Program-made: the position numbers and the translations under genes
Source of the DNA: Sulfopaludibacter sp963815475
Lineage (GTDB): Bacteria > Acidobacteriota > Terriglobia > Bryobacterales > Bryobacteraceae
NCBI GenBank assembly: GCA_963815475.1
Contig: CAWFHD010000001.1
Span: forward strand, 1,054,001 to 1,118,000
Reading direction: 5' to 3'
DNA: 64,000 bases
Shown: piece by piece, positions 25,676 through 33,571 of the stretch
Numbering within the stretch: the first letter of the stretch is position 1
How the letters are laid out: each line of letters begins with the position of its first letter
Notes under the pieces: generated by a model
Told to the model about the DNA's origin: nothing
Databases searched by the model: none
What the model saw: the letters and a program-made list of their open reading frames with translations, nothing else

Positions 25676-26080
25676 CTAAGCGAGTCGGTTTTGGGGAGGA
25701 GGGCGCTGCCGCAGGTTGTGCGCTGACAGGCGCGATGGAGTGAGAATCGTGCTGGAGGCCACGGTGCCCGCGACACGGATCACCGACGCCGACACTGCAA
25801 GGCGAATCACCGCATGGCCCATCGCGTTGACGGCGCCGAGGGTTGCAGCTCCGCAGTCGGCACAAGGTGCAGCGCCGATGGCGGGACCGCTATCGGGAGT
25901 GCCGTGTACACGTCTGTGGCAGCAGCGTATGCCCTTGGTCTTGCAACAAGACAAGTTTCCCGACGGGCTGTCGAACGCGCTGGCGGCAAGCGGGGCGATG
26001 GATGAAAACGCAAAGAACAAGACGAGGCACGTGGCGAGAAAGCCACGTCCACAACCGGCCTTGTGTTCCCATCCCAGCAT
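25676..26080 (-). CDS. small membrane protein with CC-type cysteine motif (b)
   Basis: A 134-residue protein with a leader or membrane helix (residues ~13-35, GFLATCLVLFFAFSSIAPLAASA), a Cys/His cluster (NLSCCKTKGIRCCHRR), then APCADCG and a second hydrophobic part. ATG 26080 is chosen because an extended -10 (TGTTATACT, minus strand, 26100-26092) lies 11 nt upstream; the longer frame would begin before this promoter. It resembles the next gene in plan (helix then CC motif), so the pair may be distant paralogues. Metal binding is a reasonable inference; function unknown. Confidence 0.5.
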   Translation of the reverse strand: MLGWEHKAGCGRGFLATCLVLFFAFSSIAPLAASAFDSPSGNLSCCKTKGIRCCHRRVHGTPDSGPAIGAAPCADCGAATLGAVNAMGHAVIRLAVSASVIRVAGTVASSTILTPSRLSAHNLRQRPPPQNRLA

Positions 26081-26091
26081 CCTTGGGGCGA

Positions 26092-26100
26092 AGTATAACA
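26092..26100 (-). promoter_or_regulatory. extended -10 promoter of the cysteine-motif/TonB operon
   Basis: On the minus strand TG-T-TATACT is an extended -10 element. Its predicted start site (about 26085) is only ~5 nt before ATG 26080, a near-leaderless arrangement. No clear -35 is seen, which extended -10 promoters can lack. Confidence 0.4.
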
Positions 26101-26201
26101 CGTTCGTAAAGCCAAAACGGTCTTCACTCAAGGGCTGGAGGAATAAGCAGGCGAAGAGCTGCCACAAACCTCGCGATCTTCCCATTTTCGCTCGCCAGTT
26201 C

Positions 26202-26210
26202 TGATATAAT
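26202..26210 (+). promoter_or_regulatory. extended -10 promoter of the DUF1592 operon
   Basis: TG-A-TATAAT (26202-26210) is a consensus extended -10, about 50 nt before ATG 26260. The -35 region is unclear. It lies back to back with the promoter of the minus-strand operon (26092-26100). Confidence 0.5.
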
Positions 26211-26259
26211 TCGGGCCGGGTAAGCAGTTGTAAAATTCCGGTGAGGGGCCGGAAGCAGG

Positions 26260-28677
26260 ATGCAACGACTCGTGTTCTGTAGTTGGGCCGCCCTGTTTGC
26301 GGTTACAACCGCATCGGGCCAAAGTGTCCCGAAGCCGGTTGCCGTCCCGCCACCGCAGGCTACCGCCAATCAATATTGTGGATATTGTCACAACGATAAG
26401 CTGAAGACCGGCGGCGTCACGCTGTCCAAACTCGATTGGACGCATCCCGGCCAAAGCGCGGAACTGGGCGAAAAAGTGGTGCGCATGGTGCGCGCCGGCA
26501 TGATGCCTCCGCCTGGAATGCCGCGGCCGAAACCCGAAGCCGCCAAGGCTTTCGCTACCGCATTGGAGTCCGGCATCGACCAGGCCGCCACCGTTCATCC
26601 CAACCCAGGGCGGCCCGCGCTGCATCGCCTCAATCGCACCGAGTACGCCAACTCCGTGCGCGATCTTCTCGACCTCAAAGTAGATGTGTCGCCCCTGCTC
26701 CCTACCGATGACATGAGCCACGGCTTCGACAACATGGCCGATGTGCTCACTGTCTCGCCTGCCTTGATGGAAGGCTACATCCGCGCCGCCGGTAAGATCA
26801 GCCGCGAAGCCGTGGGAGATCCTGCAGCGCTCGCCCTCACTCACACTTACTCTATTCCACGCGTGCTTTCGCAGATGCGCCACGTGGATGGAACGCCGCT
26901 CGGCACTCGCGGAGGCATGGCGATCACGCACAACTTTCCTGCCGATGGCGAATACACTTTCAAACTCGGCTTCTACTACTCGCCCACCGGCCCCCTGTTC
27001 GGCATGAATCAAGGCAAGGGCCAGACCATCGAAATCGCGGTCAACGGTGAGCAGCGTGGCGCTGATCGAAATCAACCCCGCGATGACTCTGGCCAAGGAC
27101 GGCATCAAGACGCCTCCCATTAAGGTACGCGCAGGACCACAGCGGATTTCCGCATCGTTCCCCCAAAAGTTCGACGGCCCCATCGAAGACGAATATCACA
27201 TGGTGGAGCAGAGCCTGGTGGATGTTAGCGTGGGCGCGCTGCCGGGCATGACCACTCTGCCGCATCTGCACGAGCTAAGCATCACGGGTCCGATCAAAGC
27301 TGCCGGCATCTCCGATACTCCCAGCCGCCGCAAGATCTTCGCGTGCCGCCCGGTGGGTGACGAAGACGAAATACCCTGCGCCAAGCGAGATCGTTGGGGC
27401 GCTGGCCCGTCAGGCCTATCGCCGCCCGATCACGCCCAACGACCTGGAAGCGCTCCTCGGTTTCTACCAGCGCGGGCGCAACGACGGCAATTTCGAATCG
27501 GGAATCCGCACCGCCATCCAGGCCATCCTCGCCAGTCCCGAGTTCGTCTTCCGCTTTGAGCGCACTCCCGCAGGCATCGCACCCGGCACAAACTACCGCA
27601 TCACCGATCTTGAACTGGCATCGCGTCTCTCCTATTTCTTATGGAGCAGCGCTCCCGACGATCAACTGGTGGCGCTGGCAGCGGACGGCAAGTTGCGAGA
27701 CTCCGCAGTGCTCGAGAAGCAGGTGCGCCGCATGCTGGCAGATCCGCGATCGGAAGCGCTGGCCGCGCAACTTCGCAGGGCAATGGCTGCATCTGCAAAA
27801 CCTGAATGGCTCCAGCCCCGACCTTTTCCTGTATCCCGACTTCGACAAGAGCCTGGCGCAATCCATGCGCCGCGAGACCGAACTGCTCTTCGACAGCATC
27901 ATGCGCGAAGACCGCAGCATCCTCGACCTGCTGACCGCCGACTACACCTTTGTGGATGAGCGCCTGGCCAAGCATTACGGCATTCCCAACGTTCTGGGCA
28001 ATCGCTTTCGCCGGGTGGCTGTTACGGACGCGAACCGCCTCGGCCTTCTGGGTCACGGCAGCATCCTTACCCTCACCTCCACAGCCATCCGCACGTCGCC
28101 GGTGCAGCGCGGTAAGTACGTCATGGAAGTCCTGCTGGGTACGCTACCCCCTCCGGCGCCGCCCAACGTGCCGGCTCTGCCTGAGAACGCCGAGTTACGC
28201 ACCGCCCATGTCGCCAAGCCGCTCTCTGTCCGCGAACGCATGGAGCAGCATCGCGCCGACCCGAATTGCGCCAGTTGCCACAAGCTGATGGACCCCATCG
28301 GGTTCTCGCTGGAGAATTTCGACGCGCTGGGTGTTTGGCGCACCAACGATAGCGGCTTCAAAATCAATCCCGAAGGCCAGATGTTCGATGGCGCCAAGCT
28401 CAACGGTCCGGCCAGTTTGCGGCAGGCACTGCTGAACCACTCGGATTCGTTTATCGGAACCTTCACGGAGAATCTGCTGGCATACGGAGTAGGCCGCGTG
28501 CCCGAGTATTGGGACATGCCGGTGGTGCGCAGCATCGAACGGGATGCGGTTCGCAACGGCAACAAGTTTTCGTCGTTTGTGTTGGGAATCGTAAAGAGCC
28601 CGGCCTTCCAGATGCGAAGAGCGGAAGACGCCGAGCCCAAAGGAAGCGCAATTCCCACAGTGGTGTTGAATCAGTAG
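26260..28677 (+). pseudogene. secreted PSCyt1-DUF1587-DUF1595-DUF1592-DUF1588-DUF1585 protein, three frameshifts
   Basis: All parts of the large planctomycete/acidobacterial protein are present but split over three frames. Frame 1 holds the signal peptide, haem motif CGYCH (PSCyt1) and the DUF1587 segment LHRLNRTEYANSVRDLL. Frame 2 runs on with VALIEINPAMT to PCAK. Frame 0 has EIVGALARQAYRRPIT (DUF1595) and LELASRLSYFLWSSAPDD (DUF1592). Frame 1 again carries NFAGQWLHLQNL, LGHGSILTLTSTAIRTSPVQRG (DUF1588), a second haem motif CASCH, and FTENLLAYGVGRVPEYWDM (DUF1585). Each shift fits one extra C (about 27055, 27386 and 27768), and together they restore the frame. Such proteins are usually encoded just before a DUF1552 protein, as here. 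The function is unproven; a periplasmic redox role is likely. Confidence 0.85.
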
Positions 28678-28691
28678 GTGTAGGAGGGCGA

Positions 28692-30065
28692 ATGCAGTAC
28701 ATCACGAAGAAGCACTTATCGCGGCGAACCATGCTGCGCGGCATGGGCGTGGCGCTCGGATTGCCGCTGCTGGATTCGATGGTGCCGGCGCAGACCCCTT
28801 TGCATCGCACCGCCGCGGCCGGCAAGACGCGCCTGGCATGCATCGAGATGGTGCACGGCTCGGCCGGTTCCACCGGCGAAGGCACCAACAAACATTACTG
28901 GTCGCCTGAGAAGGAAGGCCGGGACTTCGAATGGAGCCAGACCCTCGAGCCCCTCAAGGATTTCCGCGACTACATCACGATTGTCAGCGATACCGACCTG
29001 CATCCTGCTACCGCGTGGTCCGCCGCCGAAGAAGGCGCCGACCATTTCCGTTCTAGCGCGGTCTACCTCACGGCGGCCCATCCCCGCATGACGGAAGGTT
29101 CGGACTACTACGTCGGCACGTCGCTCGATCAACTGTATGCGCAGCGCTTTGGTCAGGACACGCCGTTGCCTTCCATCCAACTCTGCATTGAGATGGTGGA
29201 CGCCTCGGGCGCCTGCGATTACGGCTACGCGTGCGTTTACGCCGACACCATCAGTTGGGCGTCGGCCACGCAGCCATTGCCCATGACTCTCGATCCGCGC
29301 ATGGCCTTCGAGAATCTGTTCGGCGAAGGGGGCACACCGGAAGAGCGCGCTGCGCGGCAGAAGGTGAATCGCAGCATTCTCGACTGGATCTCGCAGGATG
29401 TGTCACGCCTGCAAAAGAATCTGGGCGCGAGCGATCGGCATCGCCTCAACACGTACCTAGAAGACGTTCGCGAGATTGAGCGCCGGATTCAGCGCATCGA
29501 AAAATATAATGCCAGCGGCGAAGCACGGGCCTTGCCTGCCGCGCCGCTTGGCGTGCCCGATTCCTACGAGGAGCACCTCCGCCTGATGTTCGACCTGCAG
29601 GCGCTGGCCTTCATGACCGACACGACGCGCGTCTCAGCTATCAAGATGAGCCGCGATGTGAGCGGTCGCGTGTGGCCGGAAAGCGGCGTGAAGACGCCGT
29701 TCCATCCCTGCTCGCATCACGGAGAAAACCCCACGCGCATTCAGGAATTCGCCAAGCTGAATCGCTACCACGTCAGTCTGGTCCCCTACTTCCTGCAGAA
29801 GCTGAAGGACACGCCGGATGGGGACGGTAACCTGCTGGACCATTCGATGGTGCTCTACGGCAGCCCAATGGGCGATTCCAACGTACACAATCACAAGCGC
29901 GTGCCGATGTTCCTGGCAGGCCATGCCAACGGCGCGCTGAAGGGCAACCTGCACGTCCGCACCAAGGACGGAACCCCGATGGCCAACGTCTACCTCACCT
30001 TGCTGCGCAAGCTGGGAGTGGACGTGGAGACCTTCGGCGATAGCACCGGAGAGATTGCGATATGA
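28692..30065 (+). CDS. secreted DUF1552 protein
   Basis: A 457-residue protein from ATG 28692 with TAGGAGGG just upstream; the frame extends further up but only into the previous gene. The leader is of twin-arginine type (SRRTMLRGMGVALGLPLLDSM). Family landmarks: SWASATQPLPMTLDPRMAFENLFG, SRLQKNLGASDRHRLNTYLEDVREIERRI, and a late HSMVLYGSPMGDSNVHNHKRVPMFLAG. DUF1552 proteins belong to the alkaline-phosphatase-like/DUF1501 group of exported proteins and nearly always accompany DUF1592-type cytochrome proteins. It lies 14 nt after that gene, and its TGA overlaps the next ATG (ATGA 30062). Function unknown. Confidence 0.88.
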   Translation: MQYITKKHLSRRTMLRGMGVALGLPLLDSMVPAQTPLHRTAAAGKTRLACIEMVHGSAGSTGEGTNKHYWSPEKEGRDFEWSQTLEPLKDFRDYITIVSDTDLHPATAWSAAEEGADHFRSSAVYLTAAHPRMTEGSDYYVGTSLDQLYAQRFGQDTPLPSIQLCIEMVDASGACDYGYACVYADTISWASATQPLPMTLDPRMAFENLFGEGGTPEERAARQKVNRSILDWISQDVSRLQKNLGASDRHRLNTYLEDVREIERRIQRIEKYNASGEARALPAAPLGVPDSYEEHLRLMFDLQALAFMTDTTRVSAIKMSRDVSGRVWPESGVKTPFHPCSHHGENPTRIQEFAKLNRYHVSLVPYFLQKLKDTPDGDGNLLDHSMVLYGSPMGDSNVHNHKRVPMFLAGHANGALKGNLHVRTKDGTPMANVYLTLLRKLGVDVETFGDSTGEIAI

Positions 30066-31989
30066 GGTTGTTTGCCGCTGGACTTCTTCTAGCCGCTCTG
30101 CTGGGCGCGGCGACCGACACCAGGCTGTCGGAAGCGGCCATGCAGGGCAACAAGGAATTGGTTCGCACCCTTCTGAAAGATCGAGTGGATGTGGATGGCG
30201 CACAGGGAGACGGATCCACCGCGCTCCACTGGGCCGCCATGCACGACGATCTGGAAATGGTGAAGATGCTGCTGGCCGCCGGCGCAAATGTGAAAGTGGC
30301 GACGCGCGAGGGCGCCATCACGCCCTTGTTTATGGCGTGCCAGAACGGCGACGCGTCCATCATCGAAGCGCTGCTCAAGGCCGGCGCCGATGCCAAGGCG
30401 ATCAACGCCAACGGGACCACCGCGCTGATGACCGCCGCTGCCTCCGGCAGTGTGGATGCCGTGAAGGTTCTGGTCTATCACGGCGCCGACGTCAACGCGA
30501 AGGAAGCGGTGCACGGACAAACCGCCCTGATGTTCGCAGCCGCGTTGAATCGCGATGCTGTGGTGAAGGTGCTGCTGGCACGCGGCGCCGAAGCCAACGT
30601 TACTACGAAGGTAACTCCGGTGCAGCGCGTGCGGTTCGATCAGGACGGCAATATCGTGGAAGAACGCCCGGGCGCTCCGGGAGCCGCTGCCGGCGGTCGT
30701 GGTGGACGCGGGGGGCGAGGTGGCGCCGCTGCCGCTCCTGCGCCCCCGGTAACAGCCGCCGCGCAGGACAAGGCCGATGAAGCCAACGACGCGGCCGCCG
30801 CGGCTGAAGCCGCCAAGACCGCCAACGAAACTGCGAAATCCGAGTTGGATGCGCTGGCTCGTGCCCTGCAGTTGAAATCCGCCAATTATCTCCTGGCCAA
30901 GCCCAAGGCCCGCGCCGGCGACGTTGCGGCGCGCGCGCCTCGCCGCGTGGGCGCCGAATTCATGGGCGGCATGAACGCCCTGCTCTACGCTGCGCGCGAA
31001 GGCCACATGGAGGCCGCGCGTGCCTTGGTGGAAGGCAGCGCCGACGTCAACATGGTGAGCGGCGACAAATTCAGCCCGCTGGTGATGGCGATCGCCAACG
31101 GCCACTACGATCTTGCCAATTACCTGTTGGATCACGGCGCCAATCCCAATCTCGCCACCAATGCAGGGTTGACCGCAATCTACGCCGTGATCGACGTGCA
31201 GTGGGCGCCGCATGCGTGGTTCCCGCAGCCCAACATCGAACAGGAAAAGACCAGCTATCTCGATCTGATGAAGTCGCTGATCGCGCACAAAGCCAACGTC
31301 AACGCTCCAGTGAGCGAGAAGCTCTGGTTCCGCAGTTTTACCAACGACTACACCTGGGTGGATCCGCCGGCGCCACTCCGTTCTGGCGCGCCGCGCAATC
31401 CAGCGACGTTCCCGCCATGAAGCTGCTGGTGGAAGCCGGCGCCGATCCGAAGACTCCGACCAAGGCAGGCGATACGCCGCTGTTGGCTGCCGCGGGTATT
31501 GGATGGGCTGCCAACTGGAGCGTCAACGCGCCAATCCCATTAGTTAACGCAGTCAAGTATTGTGTGGAATTGGGCAACGATGTGAACGCCGCCGACACTC
31601 GCGGCTACACGGCGCTGCACGGCGCTGCCTACCTGGGCAACAACGACATGCTGAATTATCTGGTCTCGAAGGGCGCCAACATCAAGGCCCGGAGCAAAGC
31701 CGGCGATACCGTTGCCGATCTCGCCAACGGCCCCACACGGTTCGGTCAGCCTCATCTGGAAACCGTGGCGCTCGCCGAGAAACTGGGCTCGGAGAATTCG
31801 CATAACTGCCGCTCCGACATGTGCGTGGTGGCATCCCGCGCCGCGGTTTACGAACGTCCATTAAGCGCCGCTGAGCAGGCCCTAAAAGATCAGATGGATG
31901 CCTTCGCCGTCGCGATGGGCTTCCAATCGGCGGTCTATACGCCCGATATCCCGCTAGGACGCGTGTTCCCGGGCGGCGGCGGCAAATAG
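30062..31989 (+). pseudogene. secreted ankyrin-repeat protein with one frameshift
   Basis: The start ATG 30062 overlaps the DUF1552 stop. A signal peptide (MRLFAAGLLLAALLGA) is followed by about five ankyrin repeats (GSTALHWAAMHDDLEMVKMLLAAGA-type units). Then comes a Gly/Ala/Arg-rich linker with a predicted coiled stretch (residues ~210-270), and more repeats. Near 31370 the frame changes: WVDPP in the first frame, GATPFWRAAQSSDVPAMKLL and further repeats in the second, consistent with one missing G in a CCGGCC tract. The C-terminal tail contains a CRSDMC pair. Periplasmic ankyrin proteins often follow DUF1592/DUF1552 pairs and may scaffold the complex. Confidence 0.82.
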
Positions 31990-32002
31990 CTGGGGCCGGG
32001 GA

Positions 32003-33115
32003 ATGGGGGCCACGCGCCGGTGGAAATGGCTTGCGGTTTTCTGCGGATCGGCGGCCATTCTATACTCCCAGATTTACGCCTCCAGCCTTCCGCCCGATGA
32101 GTACCTGAAAGCCACGCCCGACGATCCGGTGGCACGCCTGATCCAGGCGAACGCGCACCCGGACTCACTCGAGGCGCTGCTGGAGCGCCTCGACATCAAT
32201 CCCGATTCGCAGGCTCTCGTCTTCTCGAAGACTAGTTTTCAAGCGGGCAAGATCTCGCCGCGAAATCCACGCGCCGTCTACTTCGGTGACGACGCCGCTG
32301 TGGGCTGGGTGCGCGGATCGTCCGCCATGGAAGTGGCAGCGGTCGACCCACGACAGGGCGTCATGTTCTACACCTTCGAAGGCGGAAAGTTCACGCGCCA
32401 GCAGATCTGCCTGCACTGCCATCAAGGCGCCGCGACCATGGGAGTGCCGGGCATGTTTATTGGCTCGGTGTACCCCGATATTTCCGGCATGCCCGATCGC
32501 ACGGGCGCCATCATCACCGACCATCGCACGGCCTTCGCCGACCGCTGGGGCGGATGGTACGTGAATGCGTCGCGCGGAGAACAGCGCGACCGCGCCAACG
32601 GAGTCGCAGAGGATCCCGCCGATCCGCACCTGCTCCACTCCCGGCAGAATCTCACCAGCCTGGTCCGCGAATTCAACACCGCCGTCTACCTGACTCCGGT
32701 GAGCGACATCGTGGCGCTGATGACGTTCGAGCACCAGACGCAGATGACCAACCTGATGACGCGCATCGCCTGGGAATCGCCCGCGGGCGATCCGCCAACC
32801 GAGGACGTGGAAGCGCTGGTGCGCTACATGACTTTCGCGGACGAGGCGCCGCTCAAGGAGCCGATCGAAGGGGTGTCCACGTTCACCAAGACGTTCCCGC
32901 AGCGCGGCCCACGCGACGGCAAAGGCCGCAGCCTACGCGATTTCGATCTGCAGACGCGCCTGTTCCGCTACCCGCTCAGCTACATGATCTACAGCGCCCA
33001 GTTCGACGCGCTGCCACAACCGGTGCGAGCCCGCATCTGGCGGCGCGTGTTTGCCGAACTGAAGGACCGCCCCGATGTGCTTGAGATCGCCCGCGAGACC
33101 AAAGCGGGTATATGA
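32003..33115 (+). CDS. exported mono-haem protein, unknown family
   Basis: A 370-residue protein with an N-terminal hydrophobic segment (residues ~8-22) and one c-type haem motif, CLHCH, at residues 136-140. A later SLVREFNTAVYLTPVSDIVALMTFEHQTQMTNLM segment looks helical. I know of no named family beyond cytochrome-like proteins. It begins 13 nt after the ankyrin gene, and its TGA overlaps the next ATG (ATGA 33112-33115), so it is co-translated with the di-haem cytochrome. It probably passes electrons in the periplasm together with its neighbours. Confidence 0.68.
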   Translation: MGATRRWKWLAVFCGSAAILYSQIYASSLPPDEYLKATPDDPVARLIQANAHPDSLEALLERLDINPDSQALVFSKTSFQAGKISPRNPRAVYFGDDAAVGWVRGSSAMEVAAVDPRQGVMFYTFEGGKFTRQQICLHCHQGAATMGVPGMFIGSVYPDISGMPDRTGAIITDHRTAFADRWGGWYVNASRGEQRDRANGVAEDPADPHLLHSRQNLTSLVREFNTAVYLTPVSDIVALMTFEHQTQMTNLMTRIAWESPAGDPPTEDVEALVRYMTFADEAPLKEPIEGVSTFTKTFPQRGPRDGKGRSLRDFDLQTRLFRYPLSYMIYSAQFDALPQPVRARIWRRVFAELKDRPDVLEIARETKAGI

Positions 33116-33525
33116 TATTGCCAATGCGAATTCTCGTAACCCTGTTGTTGGTTTTCCTGCCCCTTGTCGCGCAGGATCCACCTAAGCAAGACGCGCCCAA
33201 ACAAGATGCGCCGAAGCAAGAGGCGGCCAAGAAGGGCCCGCCCCCGCCGCCCACGAATCTCAAGGTCCTCAAGGTGACGAATGGCGCCGAAGTCAGCCAG
33301 ATCATGCACACCTTCACTGCAGGCCTGGGCGTGCAATGTATCTACTGCCATGTGCAGGGCAACTACGCCAGCGACGAGAATCCCAAGAAGGCCACCGCCC
33401 GGACCATGATCGCCATGATGCAGAAGGTCAACGCCGGTTTCGCGGACGGCAAGATGCATGTCTCGTGCTACACCTGCCATCGCGGGGAAGCCGAGCCCAA
33501 GACCGCGCCTGAACCAAAAGGGTAG
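33112..33525 (+). CDS. small di-haem cytochrome c (CytoC_RC-like)
   Basis: A 137-residue secreted cytochrome. A signal peptide (RILVTLLLVFLPLVAQ) is followed by a Lys/Pro/Gln-rich linker with three DAPKQ repeats (residues ~22-40), then two haem motifs, CIYCH (76-80) and CYTCH (119-123). The surroundings (QIMHTFTAGLGVQ before the first; KKATARTMIAMMQKVN between) resemble the reaction-centre cytochrome c subunit family, widely used by Acidobacteria for non-photosynthetic redox proteins. The start overlaps the previous stop; ATG 33124 is an alternative. It is likely the soluble electron carrier of this cluster. Confidence 0.85.
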   Translation: MILPMRILVTLLLVFLPLVAQDPPKQDAPKQDAPKQEAAKKGPPPPPTNLKVLKVTNGAEVSQIMHTFTAGLGVQCIYCHVQGNYASDENPKKATARTMIAMMQKVNAGFADGKMHVSCYTCHRGEAEPKTAPEPKG

Positions 33526-33557
33526 AGCCGCGCCGGCGGAAGAATCACCGGCTCCAC
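33522..33557. repeat. imperfect inverted repeat, REP-like (copy 1)
   Basis: GGTAGAGCCG (33522-33531) and CGGCTCCACC (33548-33557) are inverted with one mismatch. The 27 nt at 33531-33557 match the repeat at 38845-38871 at about 20 positions. It lies in the gap between the cytochrome stop and the S9 peptidase, with its left end over the stop codon. Confidence 0.35.
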
Positions 33558-33571
33558 CAGGAGGAGAAGCC

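Noticed and set aside
26128..27183. 351-codon minus-strand frame
   Set aside because: Antisense to the DUF1592-type gene and across its promoter; no domain or ribosome site.
30680..30730. GC-rich Gly/Arg tract as a possible repeat element
   Set aside because: It codes for a flexible linker in the ankyrin protein and shows no repeat unit elsewhere.
30089..31288. 399-codon minus-strand frame
   Set aside because: Antisense to the ankyrin gene; His/Gly-rich sequence explained by the GC-rich repeats on the other strand.
33185..33230. Short tandem repeat (DAPKQ units) as a mobile or CRISPR-like repeat
   Set aside because: It is an in-frame low-complexity linker in the cytochrome gene, with three units only.
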